Below are positions 22,048 through 34,219 of a DNA stretch of 64,000 bases, in pieces. A program made the position numbers and the translations under genes. The stretch is from Scilla litardierei (taxonomy: Eukaryota > Streptophyta > Magnoliopsida > Asparagales > Asparagaceae). The notes below the pieces were generated by a model. That model was not told where the DNA came from. It saw only the letters and a program-made list of their open reading frames with translations, and did no database searches. Where the stretch lies: NCBI GenBank assembly GCA_030789695.1, contig CM061136.1, forward strand, positions 135,172,448-135,236,447. The letters are read 5' to 3'. Position 1 is the stretch's first letter. The number at the start of each line of letters is the position of its first letter.

Positions 22048-25000
22048 CTAAATTTTATCGATAATACCAAGCTCAAGACGAAGACGACAAATGCGAGCCT
22101 CAACTAAAGGTTTGGTGAATATGTCTACAAGTTGAGATTCTGTGGGAATGAACTCAACAGTACTCACATCCTCTTTAGTGAGGTAATCTTTAAGATAATG
22201 GTGTCTTACATCAATATATTTAGTACGAGAGTGGTGTACGGGATTATTAGAGAGATCTATGGCACTTTTGCTATCATATCTAAGAGGGACTCTTTTAAGA
22301 GCTAGTCCGTAGTCAGATAATGTTTGTATCATCCATAATACTTGAGCACAACAACTGCCTAAGGCATTGTACTCTGCTTCACTAATGGATAATGCAACAC
22401 AATTTTGATTACAGCTTGACCATGAAACTAAAGAGTGTTCTAGCATAAAACAAGTACCACTAGTGCTCTTTCTATCAGTTAAACTTCCCGTATAATCAGC
22501 ATCAGAATAACGCAGTAAATCAAAATTACCACTAGAAGTATACCAAAGGCCTAAAGTAGGTGTACTAATTAGGTACCTAAATATCCTTTTAATGGCTTTT
22601 AAATGGGACTCTTTTGGGTTCGCTTGAAAGCGTGCACACAAGCATACATCAAACATTATATCAGGCCTAGAAGCAGTCAAGTACAACAATATGGATGGCA
22701 GTAATGGCCTGACTCGATTGGCCCGACCCGGCCTGACCCGGTTTTGACCGACCCGCCCCGGCCCGCAGACGGGTCGGGGCAAGCTTGGGCTTCGTATGCG
22801 GCCCGGCCCGCCCCGGTAAACTATAGAAGTTCTTAAAAATCATACTATTTTGATGCGGACCATGCGACTAGTCCATAACCCATAACGCATACTCTGTTCT
22901 ATTGTTCTCCCAATTGAGCCAATTCCCAATTCCAAATTACCATATATATCACAATTTTCCCAATTTTGAAATAAAAATTTTGTTTTGAATTCATAGGGAT
23001 GGTAGTAATGACCTGACTCGATCGGCCCGACCCGACCCGACCCGGACCGGTTTTGGTAAGAAGTTACCCGCCCCGGCCCGGCCCGAGACCCGCCCTGCCC
23101 CGACCCGTAGACGGGACGGGGCAAGCTTGGGTAGTTAAATACCCGCCCCGCCCCGCAATATTGCCATTCCTATACAACAAGGAACCAATCATACCTCGAT
23201 ATAGCTTTTGGTCCACTGCGAATCCTTGTTCATCCTTGTCCATTTTTGTATTGGAACACATCGACGTTCCAATTCCTTTAGACTTCTCCATCCCAAACCT
23301 TTTCAGAAGATCCTTGATGTATTTGGTTTGAGATAGAAAGATGCCTTCCTTTCCTTACTTTACTTGGAACCCAAGAAAATATTTCAGCTCTCCCACAAGG
23401 CTAATCTCAAATTGATCTTGCATGACTTTCTCAAACTTTTGACATAGAAGATCGTTAGTAGCACCATAAATAATATCATCAACATATATTTGCACAATGA
23501 AAAAATCATCAGAATCATGCATCAAGAATAGCGTATTGTCAGCACTCCCCTTTTTAAAACCATCTTCCAATAAATATGTGCTTAGACGGTCATACCAAGC
23601 TCATGGAGCTTGTTTAAGACCATACAAAGCTTTTTCTAATTTATAAACATGGTTTAGAAAATTATGGCTTTCAAAACCTGGGGGTTGCTCAACAAATACC
23701 TCTTCTTTTAGGTAGCCATTAAGAAAAGCATTTTTTACATCCATTTGTTTCAGTTTGAGCTCTTTATAACTTGCAAAAGCTAGCAAGATTCTAATGGACT
23801 CAAGCCTAGCAACTGGTGCAAAAGTGTCATTCACATCAATTCCTTCAATTTGATTATGACCTTTAGCTACCAACCTAGCCTTGTTTCTAATAACACCAGA
23901 TTCATCATACTTATTTTCAAACACCCATTAGTACCAACCACATGATAAGCAGTGGGTCTTGGCACAAGTTTTCAAACATTATTTCTAACAAATTGATTCA
24001 ATTCACGTTGCATGGCCAAAACCCAACTTTCCTCTTCTAAAGCAGTTTCAATGTTTAGGCACTATTTCAGAAATAAAATCACCATAAATACATAGAGCAC
24101 ATAGATTTCTTAAAGAGGAACGTGTGCGAATACCTGCCGTAGGCTCACCTAGAATCAAGTCTGATGGGTGGTTTGGATTGAATCTCAGCTCTCCTCTGGT
24201 AACGGCTTCATCTTGTATTTCTGCCGTGCCAGTTTCAGTCCCCCCTTCTCTTTTAGGTTGCTCCTCATTATTCCTTAGAATGCTTTGTTGTTCTACATTT
24301 TCCTCTTCATCATTCTGCCTGCAATCCAAAGAATTTATATCAGATTCATCAAATTTAACATTTATAGTTTCAATAATAGCAAGGATGCGTTTATTATAAA
24401 TCATGTATGCTCTGCTCCTTGCTGAATATCCCACGAACACTCCCTCATCTGATCTAGATTCAAATGTGCCAAGTTGATCTGTAGTATTTAGTATATAGCA
24501 CATGCATCCAAAAACTCTAAAGTAAGAAACTTTTGGAGTGCTGACATGCCATAGTTCATAAGAAGTTTTATTTAGTATAGGTCTAAGCATAACTCTATTG
24601 CATACATGGCATGCAGTATTAATGGCCTCAGCCCAAAAAGACATAGGCAAACTATATTCATTTAACATACTCCTAGTCATCTCTTTTAATGTACGATTCT
24701 TTCTTTTGACCACCCCATTTTGTTGAGGTGTTCTAGGAGAAGAGAATTCATGTAAAATTCTTTTTCAAGACAAAAATTTTCAAAAATAGCATTTTCAAAC
24801 TCACCTCCATGATCTCTTCTAATTTTTACAGTGGAAGAATTTTTCTAATTAGAAACTTGTATGTAAAAGTTTTGAAAATTGTCAAATGAGTCTGATTTTT
24901 TGGCTAGGAAGTAAACTCATGTATATATAGAGAAATCATCAACCAATACTAAACAATACTTTTTACCTCCTATGCTAGCAATGTCTATGTGACCAAATAG

Positions 25001-25782
25001 ATCCATGTGCACTAATTTCAATATGCGTGTGGTGGCAACTTCAATAATGCTAGAAAAAATAGATCTGGTTTGCTTACCTTTTGTGCATACCGCGCACAAC
25101 TTACCATTCTCATATGTCTGATGTAGTAGTCCTCTTACCAGATTTTTGTTTTCCAGCTTCTTTATCAATCCCATGCTTGCATGTGCTAATCGTCTATGCC
25201 ATATTGTGGCCTCTTCTTCACCTATAAGCAAGCATTTAGAAACAGTTAGTTCTTCAATCATAAGAGTATAAACATTATTCTTTCTATTTGCAGTAATAAT
25301 AGTGTCACATGTGGAGCTATCAATGATTCTACCAAGTTTTGCATCAAATTCAACTTTCATACCTTTGTCGCACAGCTGACTGATAGAAATGAGGTTATGT
25401 TTAAGATTTTCAACCAATAGGACATCTGTAAGCTGAAAGGTGTCATTACCTACAATACCTTTACCAATTACATTGCATTTTCCATTGTCCCCTAAAGTAA
25501 CACTTCCTCCTTCATACTTTGCAAGGCTATGAAACTTTTCGCTATAACCTGTCATGTGTCTTGAGCAGCCAGAGTCTAAGTACCACTCACACCATTGTCC
25601 CTTAGCCGTGCCATGTACCTACACATAGGAAGACCATGATATGTGTGACCTAGGTATCCAAATTGGTTAGTCACAGTACCTTTTGGAACCCAAACTTGTT
25701 TAAATTTAATGTTAGTGTTCATATACTTGCAATTATAATAAGCATGACTAACACCACCACATGTATAACATTTAGCAAACAC
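22048..25782 (-). pseudogene. pol: Element C pol, multiply broken
   Basis: Reading down from 25782: a zinc-finger-like CYTCGGVSHAYYNC (the gag-pol junction); a protease-to-pre-integrase segment (24917-25555) with '[10 protein letters not shown]' and 'WHRRLAHAS'; an integrase core and C-terminus (24048-24713) with 'VKRKNRTLKEMTRSM'; reverse transcriptase parts at 23601-23924 ('[11 protein letters not shown]') and 23355-23570 ('YVDDIIYGATN'); and a C-terminal RNase H (22048-22689) with 'SISEAEYNALG'. These lie in different frames or are separated by stops. The hAT MITE at 22690-23172 splits the 'LYLTASRPD' motif. The gene is dead, and its features are SIRE-like. Confidence 0.9.
22690..23172. 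mobile_element. hAT-type MITE inside element C
   Basis: A 483-bp insertion with an exact 8-bp target duplication TACAACAA (22682-22689 and 23173-23180), the duplication length of hAT transposons. The ends are imperfect inverted repeats, TATGGATGGCAGTAATGG and TAGGAATGGCAATATTGC, close to the hAT-like end TAGGGATGGCAAT. It is rich in CCCGACCCG and GGCCCGCCCC and encodes nothing. Removing it with one duplication restores the pol frame across the site. The left-end sequence recurs inside at 22994, so the element looks like a fused or partly duplicated pair. Confidence 0.9.
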
Positions 25783-25790
25783 ACTTCTTT

Positions 25791-27490
25791 CTACAACAGT
25801 TTCTTTTTGATTTTTTTGTTAATTCTTGGCCTTTCATCAATTTTGTTTCCATAGCTCAAACCACGCCTATTATTACCATGTATCTGATTTCCTAGAATAA
25901 TGTCTAATGAATGCTTTCCAACACCAAATTTTTTAATAGACAATTCAAGATCAGATATTTTAGATTTCAAGTACATGTTCTCATTAACAAGCATGGTACA
26001 CTTACTGATAAAGGCCTTTTTGTTCTCTTCCTCACTTTTTTCTTCAGATTATCCATCTTCTTTTCTAGCTCTTTATTTTCATTGATTAGCATGCAAATCT
26101 TCTCATTTAGCAAATCATTTTCAGTTTCTAAGCTTTATCATGTTTTGTTTAAACATGCTAATATATTTAAGCAAAGTAGAGCAATTAGGGCATTCAGTTT
26201 CAGCAGGCATGCTAGATTTTCCTTTTTTAATGAACAAATTGTAGAATTAAATTCAGCAAGCTTTTCTTTTATTTCATTTCATGTTATAGTTGTCTTACTG
26301 CAGTTCAAAGTTAGCATTTTTAAACTTCTCTACATGGGATTCAAGTAACTAACCAGTTGATTCCAAGCTTTGAATTTCATCTTGCATTTCTTTAAAAGTA
26401 GTCACAAGTTGAGCTTTGGTTAAAGATTTTACCTCATCTAGTTCTCCCATTAGGCAAAGGGAGAAGTGCATAACTTCCTCTTGAGATTCATCCTCGCTAT
26501 CCATATCCCATGTTAGCACTTGAGATTTCCTTTTTTGATCTGCAGCGTTGTTCTTTGATTGTGGGCATTGCTTCGTGAAGTGTCCCTGCTTTTTACATTT
26601 AAAACATATAACAGGATCAGTAGTAGTCTGCTCAGAAAATTTATTTGCAGAATTAAACTTGTTAGAGAAATTAAACCTTTTTAGCATCTCTGATCTCTCA
26701 TTGCTTATTCTGATATATTTCTTGAAGCTTCTCACCAAAAAGCTTCCTCTTCATCTCCATCTTCATCCTCCTTAGCCTGAAGGGCTAGTGCCTTTCAAGT
26801 CTTGATTTCATCTTTCTCTCTAAGTTCAATGCTCTGCAGCTCCAGCTCATGGGACATCAAGCTCCCTATCAGGTTTTCCACTTTCATCTGCGATAAATCC
26901 TTTACTTCCTGAATAGCTATGATTTTCTGACGAAAGGTGCTAGGCATCGCTCTTAAGATCTTTCTGATTTGCTCCAGACTCAAATACGACTTTCCAAGAG
27001 AGGTAGATTTGTAGACGATGTTTGTGAACCTCGCAAACATCTCCTTAATTGACTCTGATGGAAGCATGCGGAAGCATTCATATCCAGTGCTGAGCAATGC
27101 AAGCCTAGACTCCTTCATCTGCGATGTTCCCTCATGAGTCACCTTTAGAGTATGCCAAATTTCCTGCGCAGTTTGACATTAAGATATACAGTTAAACTCA
27201 ACTTTATCTAAAGAACAAATCAGGGCATTCATAACTTTATTATTTAAAGAAAAACGTTTCTTATCATGATCATCCCACTTATCTTCTAGTTTTAGCATAT
27301 CATTATCTTCAATTTTAATAGTGGGATGTTTATAACCTTTTTCTGCAATGCTCCACACATCATAATCAACAACATCTAAGTATATCCTCATCCTAGTTTT
27401 CCAATAAGCAAAATCAACAACGTTAAACTTAGGGGGACGAGAAATAGACTGATCCTCAGCAAAAGCAGAAGCAGACATATTCATAGACAT
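25791..27490 (-). pseudogene. gag: Element C gag, broken
   Basis: It starts with 'MSMNMSASAFAEDQ' at 27490. The gag domain continues through 27179 and, after an in-frame TAA at 27179-27181, through 26795 ('SMKE' and 'EMFARFTNIV' type motifs). A frameshift follows, then a zinc knuckle CFKCKKQGHFTKQC (near 26620-26580) and a charged, coiled-coil-like tail to about 25791. The order and length fit the long SIRE gag. It cannot give a full product. Confidence 0.85.
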
Positions 27491-27517
27491 GGTTAACTAG
27501 GCTAGATCCTCTAAATT

Positions 27518-27530
27518 GGATTTGATACCA
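27518..27530 (-). other. Element C primer-binding site
   Basis: On the minus strand TGGTATCAAATCC lies two bases after the 5' LTR. It matches the initiator tRNA-Met site TGGTATCAGAGC except near its 3' end. Confidence 0.8.
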
Positions 27531-27532
27531 CT

Positions 27533-28979
27533 TATTGGATCTGGATCTAAGCCTAGGGGGTAAATATGCTTATAAAAATATTCGTGCAACCCAAACGAAA
27601 TCTCAGGCAGTTAAAGTACAATCAATCAGATGCAGAGTATAGAAAAGCAGTCACAGCATACACATGCGATATACCTTGGTTCGGTCATCCCAACGACCTA
27701 CGTCCAGCCCCAAAGGCAATACTAGATTATTAAAGTTAACCAGTACAACCTGTAGCTAAAGTACCAACGCTACACTCACCTGGCTCTCAGCACTTGCACT
27801 CACCAAAGTGCCAAATGATAACAATCATAGTAAAGCTTTCTCTTGGCTAGTCCCAACTAGCCAAGTCCCCAAACAGATAATAAAATTGTTCTACAAAGAT
27901 CACAACACCACAATCACAAATATAATAGAGTATAAAGTTTAGAATCACTCAGTTGTGACGGTGTTGGTGTCTCTGTCGTTCAGCATGTGGTCAGAAGTAG
28001 TTTGACATGCAGTAGTCCCCTCTGTAGTCACGACAATGCTCCTTGGTTGTAGAATGGAAGTCACGGCTTCTGATGTTGATGGAGAGTTGATGTTGCAGCT
28101 TGTAATTTGAAGTAGTCAATGTATACCAATTTCTTAGGTTGCGGCAGGAGCAACCTAAACACCAAGTTACGACAGTCTTGGAGGCAAGCAGACTTGAAGT
28201 TCTGAACGTGAGGTGTCGGCAGATACTAATCTTTGGCAATGGGAATTTTTTGTCAATAATTTCGGCTGGCTTTGGTTTTTGATCATGAGATTGCGACAAG
28301 AGAGATTTTTTATTGAAAGGATGAGGTCATGCAATGTCGGCTGCTCTTGGGGGTTTCAAAAAGAAACATGCGACTAAGAGCTTGAGGATTTTGCAAAGCT
28401 CTTCTTAGTCAATTATTTCGGCTGCTCTTGGGGTTTTCAAAAGGAAACATGCTGCCAAGAGCTTGAGGATTTTGCCAAGCTCTCTGTCAATTATTTCAGC
28501 TGCTCTTAGGGTTTTCAAAAAGAAACATGCGGCCAAGAGAAAGAAACATAGGTCAAAAGATTACGGCTTTCATGGGGTTGCGGCATAAAAGAAGTAGCTA
28601 GGGTTTTCAATTTATTTGGTCGGCCTCCCCTGGCACATATTTGGGTGATGACTTATAAAGGGGTGCTTAGGGTTTTTGTGCGGCTAGATGTTCATCCAAT
28701 GGTCAAGGTGAATTCAGCTATGGAGAGTCCAAGTGCAAGGGTGATGGGCAATGTGTATGAAGTATGGAATAGATTTGGAAAAGAATTTGATCTTAACTCC
28801 AATTAACTCACAATTGATTGCATCTCCCTTTTGACTATTTCTCCTTTGTACATTGACTAAGTCTCTCCATGAGCTAATCACAAGCTAGCCATTCCTGAAA
28901 CACTTAACATACACGTTAAAAATGTTCATACTTGTTTGTTATCATCAAGCACGATGTTCATACATCGTTGCTACCAATA
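27533..28979 (-). repeat. Element C 5' LTR
   Basis: A 1447-bp copy of 19363-20802. Both terminal dinucleotides are mutated: on the plus strand it starts TATTGG instead of TGTTGG and ends CCAATA instead of CCAACA. Confidence 0.92.
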
Positions 28980-30669
28980 TTTTTATCCAATTCTAGCTAT
29001 AATATTAATAAATATACGTATATACGTATGTATGTACATGATACATATTCCCACCATATCCTCTGTTTCTCTATCGCATTCTCTTCCCTCACGATTGCAG
29101 AGGGCAGCAACATCGAGTTCGGGGCAGCGACGGACGGCGATGACTCGGGTGACGACGACACGACTGCGAAGGTAAGGAGAGGGTGGTGGTGATGGTGGGG
29201 GAACATCGCAGTGGCTTCGGTGGTGCGGGCAAGCAGGGTGATGTAAAGCTCAGTGAGGCTGATATTGCATTGGGCAGCTTAGGGGGCTGCCGCTGCGGCG
29301 GGCTCTACCGGAGGGAGTCGGTGGCGGGGCGAGCGGCAGGAAGCGACTGCGGTGATGGCAGCTGTCGCAAGGAAGGAGCGAAGCGTCGGAGAGGGCAGCG
29401 GGGGCTGCTTGGGGGTCTTCGGATGTGTTCGTCGGGGCATGTTGGGTTGTAAGCTGTAACGAGCTCGACAACAGGGGTCCTCGATGTTGGGGCTCACTGT
29501 CGGCGAGTATGGGGTGCAGTCGGTGGCCTGGGTGTTAGGCTCAGCTAAAAACAGAGGAGGAGGGGGCTGCTTTGGGGGGTGTCGGCGGAGATTGGTGAGC
29601 GACGGAGGGGAGAGGAGCCCACGCGGAAGGGTGGCACCGTGGGGGGTTGGACGGTTGTCGGAGGGAGGGAGAAGAAGATGGCGGGAGTTGGTTGCATGAG
29701 TCGGGGAGGTTGGAGTGGGGGAGTTATAGGGATATTATGTGTTGGGTTGTGATGGCTGAAGGGAAGAGGGAAGAAGAAGCTATGGTTCGATTCCTTTGAA
29801 GACAGTTAGAGTTTTAACGACAAGTTGAAATTAATGGTAGGGTTATAATTAAAGTGGGGGTCAGCAATAGGTGATGTTGGATCTCAAATAAAATTCGTAG
29901 CGTGAGATTGGATCTGAGGTTGTAATTTTGGCAGGAAGGAGTTGGATCTCACCGCAAAGTATGGATCTAAGTTGAGGGTATCATAATAGAGTTAATGGGT
30001 GTTAATTAGAGTAAATGTAGTTATTAATTACATGCCATATAAATAAATTACAGTAAATTACATGCCATATAAATAAATTACAGTAAATTATTTGCTGCAG
30101 ATTTCAGGCTGTCACATGGTGTAATTCCTTGTTCGAATGGAGAAAGATAAGTGTGAAAAGTTTCAATAAGCTTGAGATGTACATCCTTGATAAGAAAGAC
30201 TGCTTCCGTTTAGTTACATATATTTCATGTAGATGGTTATAATTAGGATTTTGAACTTTTACCTACTATTTGATATTTGCATGTTATGTATGCTAAAATT
30301 CAACATTGGTATTAGAGCCTAAGTTTGTGATCTTTTGCTTGTAATTTGCAAAACAGAGCCATTTTAATGATCTATTTAGTATAATAATTTTTCATGATTG
30401 TAGATCTAATTTTATAATTTTTTTAAAGATCCATCATAGTTGGAAGATTAGATATTGTTAATTGGATCTTTATTTAAAACACTAAAAACAATGATTATAA
30501 TTACAAGTATTTGTAGATAATTATAATTAGGATTTTGCACATTTACGTACTATTTGATATTTGCAAGTTATGTATGCTAAAAATTCAACATTGTTGTCGA
30601 ATCCTAGGTTTTAGAAAAACAACGACAATTTATCCTGATTATAAATTTTTAATAATAACCGATATAGTT
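28980..30669 (-). repeat. Outer Tekay/Del-like LTR, third piece
   Basis: AT-rich start, then a purine-rich GC block at 29090-29700 (GGTGGTGGTGATGGTGGGGG and similar), then AT-rich sequence. The GC block corresponds in kind and orientation to 47700-48560 in the LTR of element E. A 30-bp unit CATGCCATATAAATAAATTA plus ten bases is repeated in tandem at 30031 and 30061. A segment of about 85 bp is duplicated at 30233 and 30518 and may belong to a small unrecognised insertion. No gene is supported; the ORFs in the GC block are compositional. Confidence 0.4.
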
Positions 30670-30832
30670 TGTTGGAAATCAAGAGAATGAGTAACCATGG
30701 CACAAAGCCATGGTTCTCTATTTATTCACAAGAGTAGAATGCCAAGGGACATGGGATACCAAAGGTCCCCATTAGTAAGCTTGATGGGGAGTAATGGGGG
30801 ATAAAATGATTTGGCCTCCCTCATTCATAACA
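30670..30832 (-). repeat. Element I 3' LTR
   Basis: A 163-bp copy of 39427-39600, lacking about 11 bp present there (AGGGGAGGTCAA region). On the minus strand it is preceded by the purine tract ATGGATGGGGGGAG (30833-30846), the plus-strand primer. Confidence 0.93.
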
Positions 30833-31990
30833 CTCCCCCCATCCATCCATTACTTTGGTCTTAGCGGATAATGCTAAGGGGGTGGATACTTCTGGATCCA
30901 GAGTAATCGTGTTTGCCTCGTTAAAATCTTAGCTGTGAAAAACCTAGTGGGAAAAAACCAACAGCTTAAGGAAAAAGAGTGCAACCCACAAATTACACCC
31001 ACTGATCCGTACAAGCCTTATACTTGTAGGTCTTTCAACTTTCATTAGAGGTGGACACTTCAGGGTCCAGAGTTAAATGAGGTTGCCTTATTAAAACCTT
31101 TGGCTATGAAAAACCCAATGGGAAAACCCATAGCTAAGGGAAAAAGAGTACAACTCTACTATCAACCCCCCTGATCTGTACAAGCTTTAGGCTTGCAGAT
31201 CTCCTATGTATTCCTATTCGTCTATACATCCATCATGTTCTGAAAGCAAATACAATCATCACTCATCCATACAAGTTTCACTCATATCTAGCGGCTACTG
31301 GAAAACAGTGGCACTCAGAAGTGCTACGCTCTTCGAAGTTTGGTAGATGACACCACGTATGTATTCTATTACTCAGTCTACACCGTGTCTGCAAAGTACT
31401 CATGGACCTGGATGCATGTATTCTAGATATGTTTTTTAGATGATGTGCTTCTCAGAAGATGTAGACTTTTGGAGGATGATGCGTAGATCTTTAGGAGGTG
31501 GCCGACCATATTTGTGCTTAGTCATCACGATGGTCTGTAAACCTGCATATATGATATTTATTCCTTGGATGCTGATCCTTAACCCTTGAAAGTTGCCCAG
31601 AAGCAGCTTATCCTTGGTCCAGTGGTGCTCTCCAGGACAGCACTGTATCTAGCTAACAGCTTTACTACAGACGTTCTATTAGAGACACGTGCAGTTGGTC
31701 AGATAAAGGAGTGTAACTAGTACACTAGAGCTAAGTTCTTCAGGACCTAGGATGTCCTCCCCCTCTTCCAGCGACTGGAAGGCGTCATAAATAAGCATCC
31801 ATTTTTAATAGATTGCAAATGGACATCTTTCTTCATAAACTCATGGTGTATGAAGAATATGATAGGTATAAAAGGATTACACCATGAAAGTGTTTAATCT
31901 GTAAGTCAGACAATACCTTATTTTGCCTAAGTATTTCATTTCGAATGTATGCGTAAGGCTATCAGATATATCAATGGTCTCTGCAAGAGA

Positions 31991-32353
31991 TCATATTAGA
32001 TTTAAGTCGTCCACATATACGACGACTAATACAAAACATGTCACTGTTCTTTTGATAAAGATACATGGGCAGATTTCATTATTAGGGAATCTTTGTTCAG
32101 CAAGGAATTCGCTAAATCCACATTTTTCGTGATTGCGTAAGATCATATAATGATCTTTGAATGAAGCCTTTATAGAGGAGACGTTCATACGTCTCTTTTT
32201 CATCTCTGGGCGTAGAGTATACCCTTCTGGAAGTTTCATATATATCTCTATATATATGTAGCCGTATAGATATGCAGTCACAACGTCCATGAGCTGCATT
32301 TCTTGGCTTTTCCAGAGACATTTAGGCTTAGTATGAAATAGGAAACTAATCAC
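31991..32353 (-). pseudogene. pol: Element I reverse transcriptase remnant
   Basis: A 120-residue open stretch with 'QLMDVVTAYLYG' and 'YMKLPEGYTL' followed by the catalytic 'VYVDDLNLI'. This is the central copia reverse transcriptase. The flanking parts are frameshifted. No complete RNase H is seen between here and the LTR (30847-31990), which holds only degraded sequence. Confidence 0.85.
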
Positions 32354-32651
32354 ATTTCCTTCATTTCTTATTCTTATGAAAAACCTAACTTATGTTCCAC
32401 AGGTTTTACACATTCATGTGTATGGACTACTGGTCCAAAGACTTTGCTTTTCAAGAGTGAGTCCAGCTCTACTCTTATTACATCGTCCCACTTTGGCCAA
32501 TCTATGCGTTTACGCTATAAAAAAGTGGGTTGAACGTCATCATCGTATTCAGCGACGTGAACGACAATAGCGAAAGCAAAATCGTCGACGACGACTGTGC
32601 TATATCTGTCCAGTACCTCCCCAGTAACTACGTAATATATTGATGTTTCTC

Positions 32652-32927
32652 CTATTGTTTCCTCTGCAGGGAAATCAGGAGGGGAGAGGTCGTTGGTCCG
32701 AGCTCAGCATCCTGTGGAGGGATCATTTTAATATCTCCAGGAATCTTCCTCTTTCGAGGAACTTTATCTTTTGAACCTGGCAGGCGTCCTCCTTTAAATT
32801 GAGGTACAACCAATTCTGCTGTCGGTGAATTGCAACCATATTTTAGGATGTCAATCCTAGCTTGCGTGTTGACAGCAGGGACATGTGAACGAACAATCTT
32901 ATGGTTATCCGTGAATTTATCCGGCAA
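32652..32927 (-). pseudogene. pol: Element I integrase C-terminal and linker remnant
   Basis: About 91 residues with 'PAVNTQARIDI' and the basic 'GRLPGSKDKVPRKRK', a signature of the linker after the integrase in this copia group. It is out of frame with its neighbours. Confidence 0.75.
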
Positions 32928-33264
32928 TTGATGTACTATAGTCTGAATGTGAAGGATCTTCTAGATCTCATCTTCACACAGAAATAGTATGCAAATCATA
33001 GCGAGATTAGGTCTTTTGTGTCCCATGATATGGTCTGAGAAGCTTCAGGCTTCTTTAGACTGCGTGCCTATTTTAATGAGACTTTGCTCATCAAATTCAC
33101 AGTTATCAAGACGTGGTGCTATAGGGACATATATTAGCACATGCAAACACTCTCAAATGAGATATGTTTGGTGGTGAACCATAAGCAAGCTGCATCAGCA
33201 ATAAGATATGGCCACAAGAGAGCCGTATCGTGATAAGTGATGAGGAATGCAGTATGGCATATCC

Positions 33265-33750
33265 CTAAAAATCCACAGGCAACTTGGATTTAACAACGGA
33301 CGTGAAATCCATTGGAGTCTCTTTATCAGAAACTTTGATAACCCATTCTGAGTATGAACATGCTACCGGATGTACAATTTCAATGTCAGTTGCTTGGCAG
33401 TAGTCTTGAAAGACATGTGTAGTGAATTCACCCATATTATCAGCTTTTGAAAAAGCTAGGTTGCGGGTTGACAAAAAGGCACACAGAAGACCATCTAGTA
33501 GATGCATCTATCAGTACAATAAAGTACCGAAATGAGCCATTTGCAGAGTGAATAGGCCCGCAAAGGTCACCATGTATTCTCTAAATGAAGCCAGGAGACT
33601 CTAATCCCACTTTCAAGAGGGAAGGTCTCTCTATAAGTTTTCCCTTGTAACAAAGGGGGACAAGGATACTCAACCTTTTGAAGAATCTTCAAGTTCTTCA
33701 AGGGATTCATTTGATGATGCATCCATCATCACTGATCCAGGTTGACCAAG
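33265..33750 (-). pseudogene. pol: Element I integrase core remnant
   Basis: It includes a segment resembling the DDE core ('NMGEFTTHVFQDYC', where the family has D-N-G-GEF) and upstream fragments of 'KNLKILQKVEYPCPP' type in another frame. The catalytic core is not readable through. The stretch 33751-34219, between it and gag, holds degraded pre-integrase and protease sequence. Confidence 0.7.
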
Positions 33751-34219
33751 TCTATTGTGCCAGAACTGAAAACTCTGGCAATGAAAGGCACTTCTGGTGC
33801 TCAGTCAAGTTGGCTTTTTATAGGATGAATATCTGTAATGATAGGGACCCGACGACGGTCCAATGAATCGTTTGTAGATGGTCTTCTGGTCATCCGTTTT
33901 GACGAGTTATATAAGGATATTCACTATTATTATCCATTGTTTCCAAGGTACATTCGTTTTAAACGAAATATCCTTGAAACTTTGGAGATTCCTATATGAT
34001 TAAGGAGAGAAATTTGCATCTTATAGTCTCGTTGTATGTGGGAGAAATTTTAATGCTTCACTACGGCATTTAAGCACTGTCCATAATATATCACATTTAA
34101 TCTATGTATCAGAATGAATAGAAAAGCTAAATATGCATTCATAAAGTTCCAAAAAGGAAATACAGATGAAGAAAACTAGCATTTAAAATGCAAAGATAAA
34201 AAGCAAATTAAGATAAGGC

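Larger units (their letters stand above)
19363..28979 (-). mobile_element. Element C: decayed SIRE-type copia retrotransposon
   Basis: A 9.6-kb element in minus orientation. LTRs at 19363-20802 and 27533-28979 start TGTTGGTAGCAACG on the minus strand. The target duplication is TTTTT on both sides, a weak but exact match. The polypurine region reads CATCATCAAAAGGGGGAGAT, characteristic of SIRE elements. gag and pol are broken by many stops and shifts. A hAT MITE interrupts the reverse transcriptase. There is no third ORF in the 1.2 kb after pol (20817-22047). Confidence 0.93.

Noticed and set aside
29183..29699. ORFs in a GC-rich block that might be a host exon
   Set aside because: The proteins are glycine/arginine-rich without domains, open frames occur on both strands, and the block has a counterpart inside element E's LTR.
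30304..30320. TTGGTATTAGAGCCTA, which resembles an initiator Met primer site
   Set aside because: I found no matching LTR pair, gag or polypurine tract around it. It may be a copia scrap, but a separate element cannot be supported.
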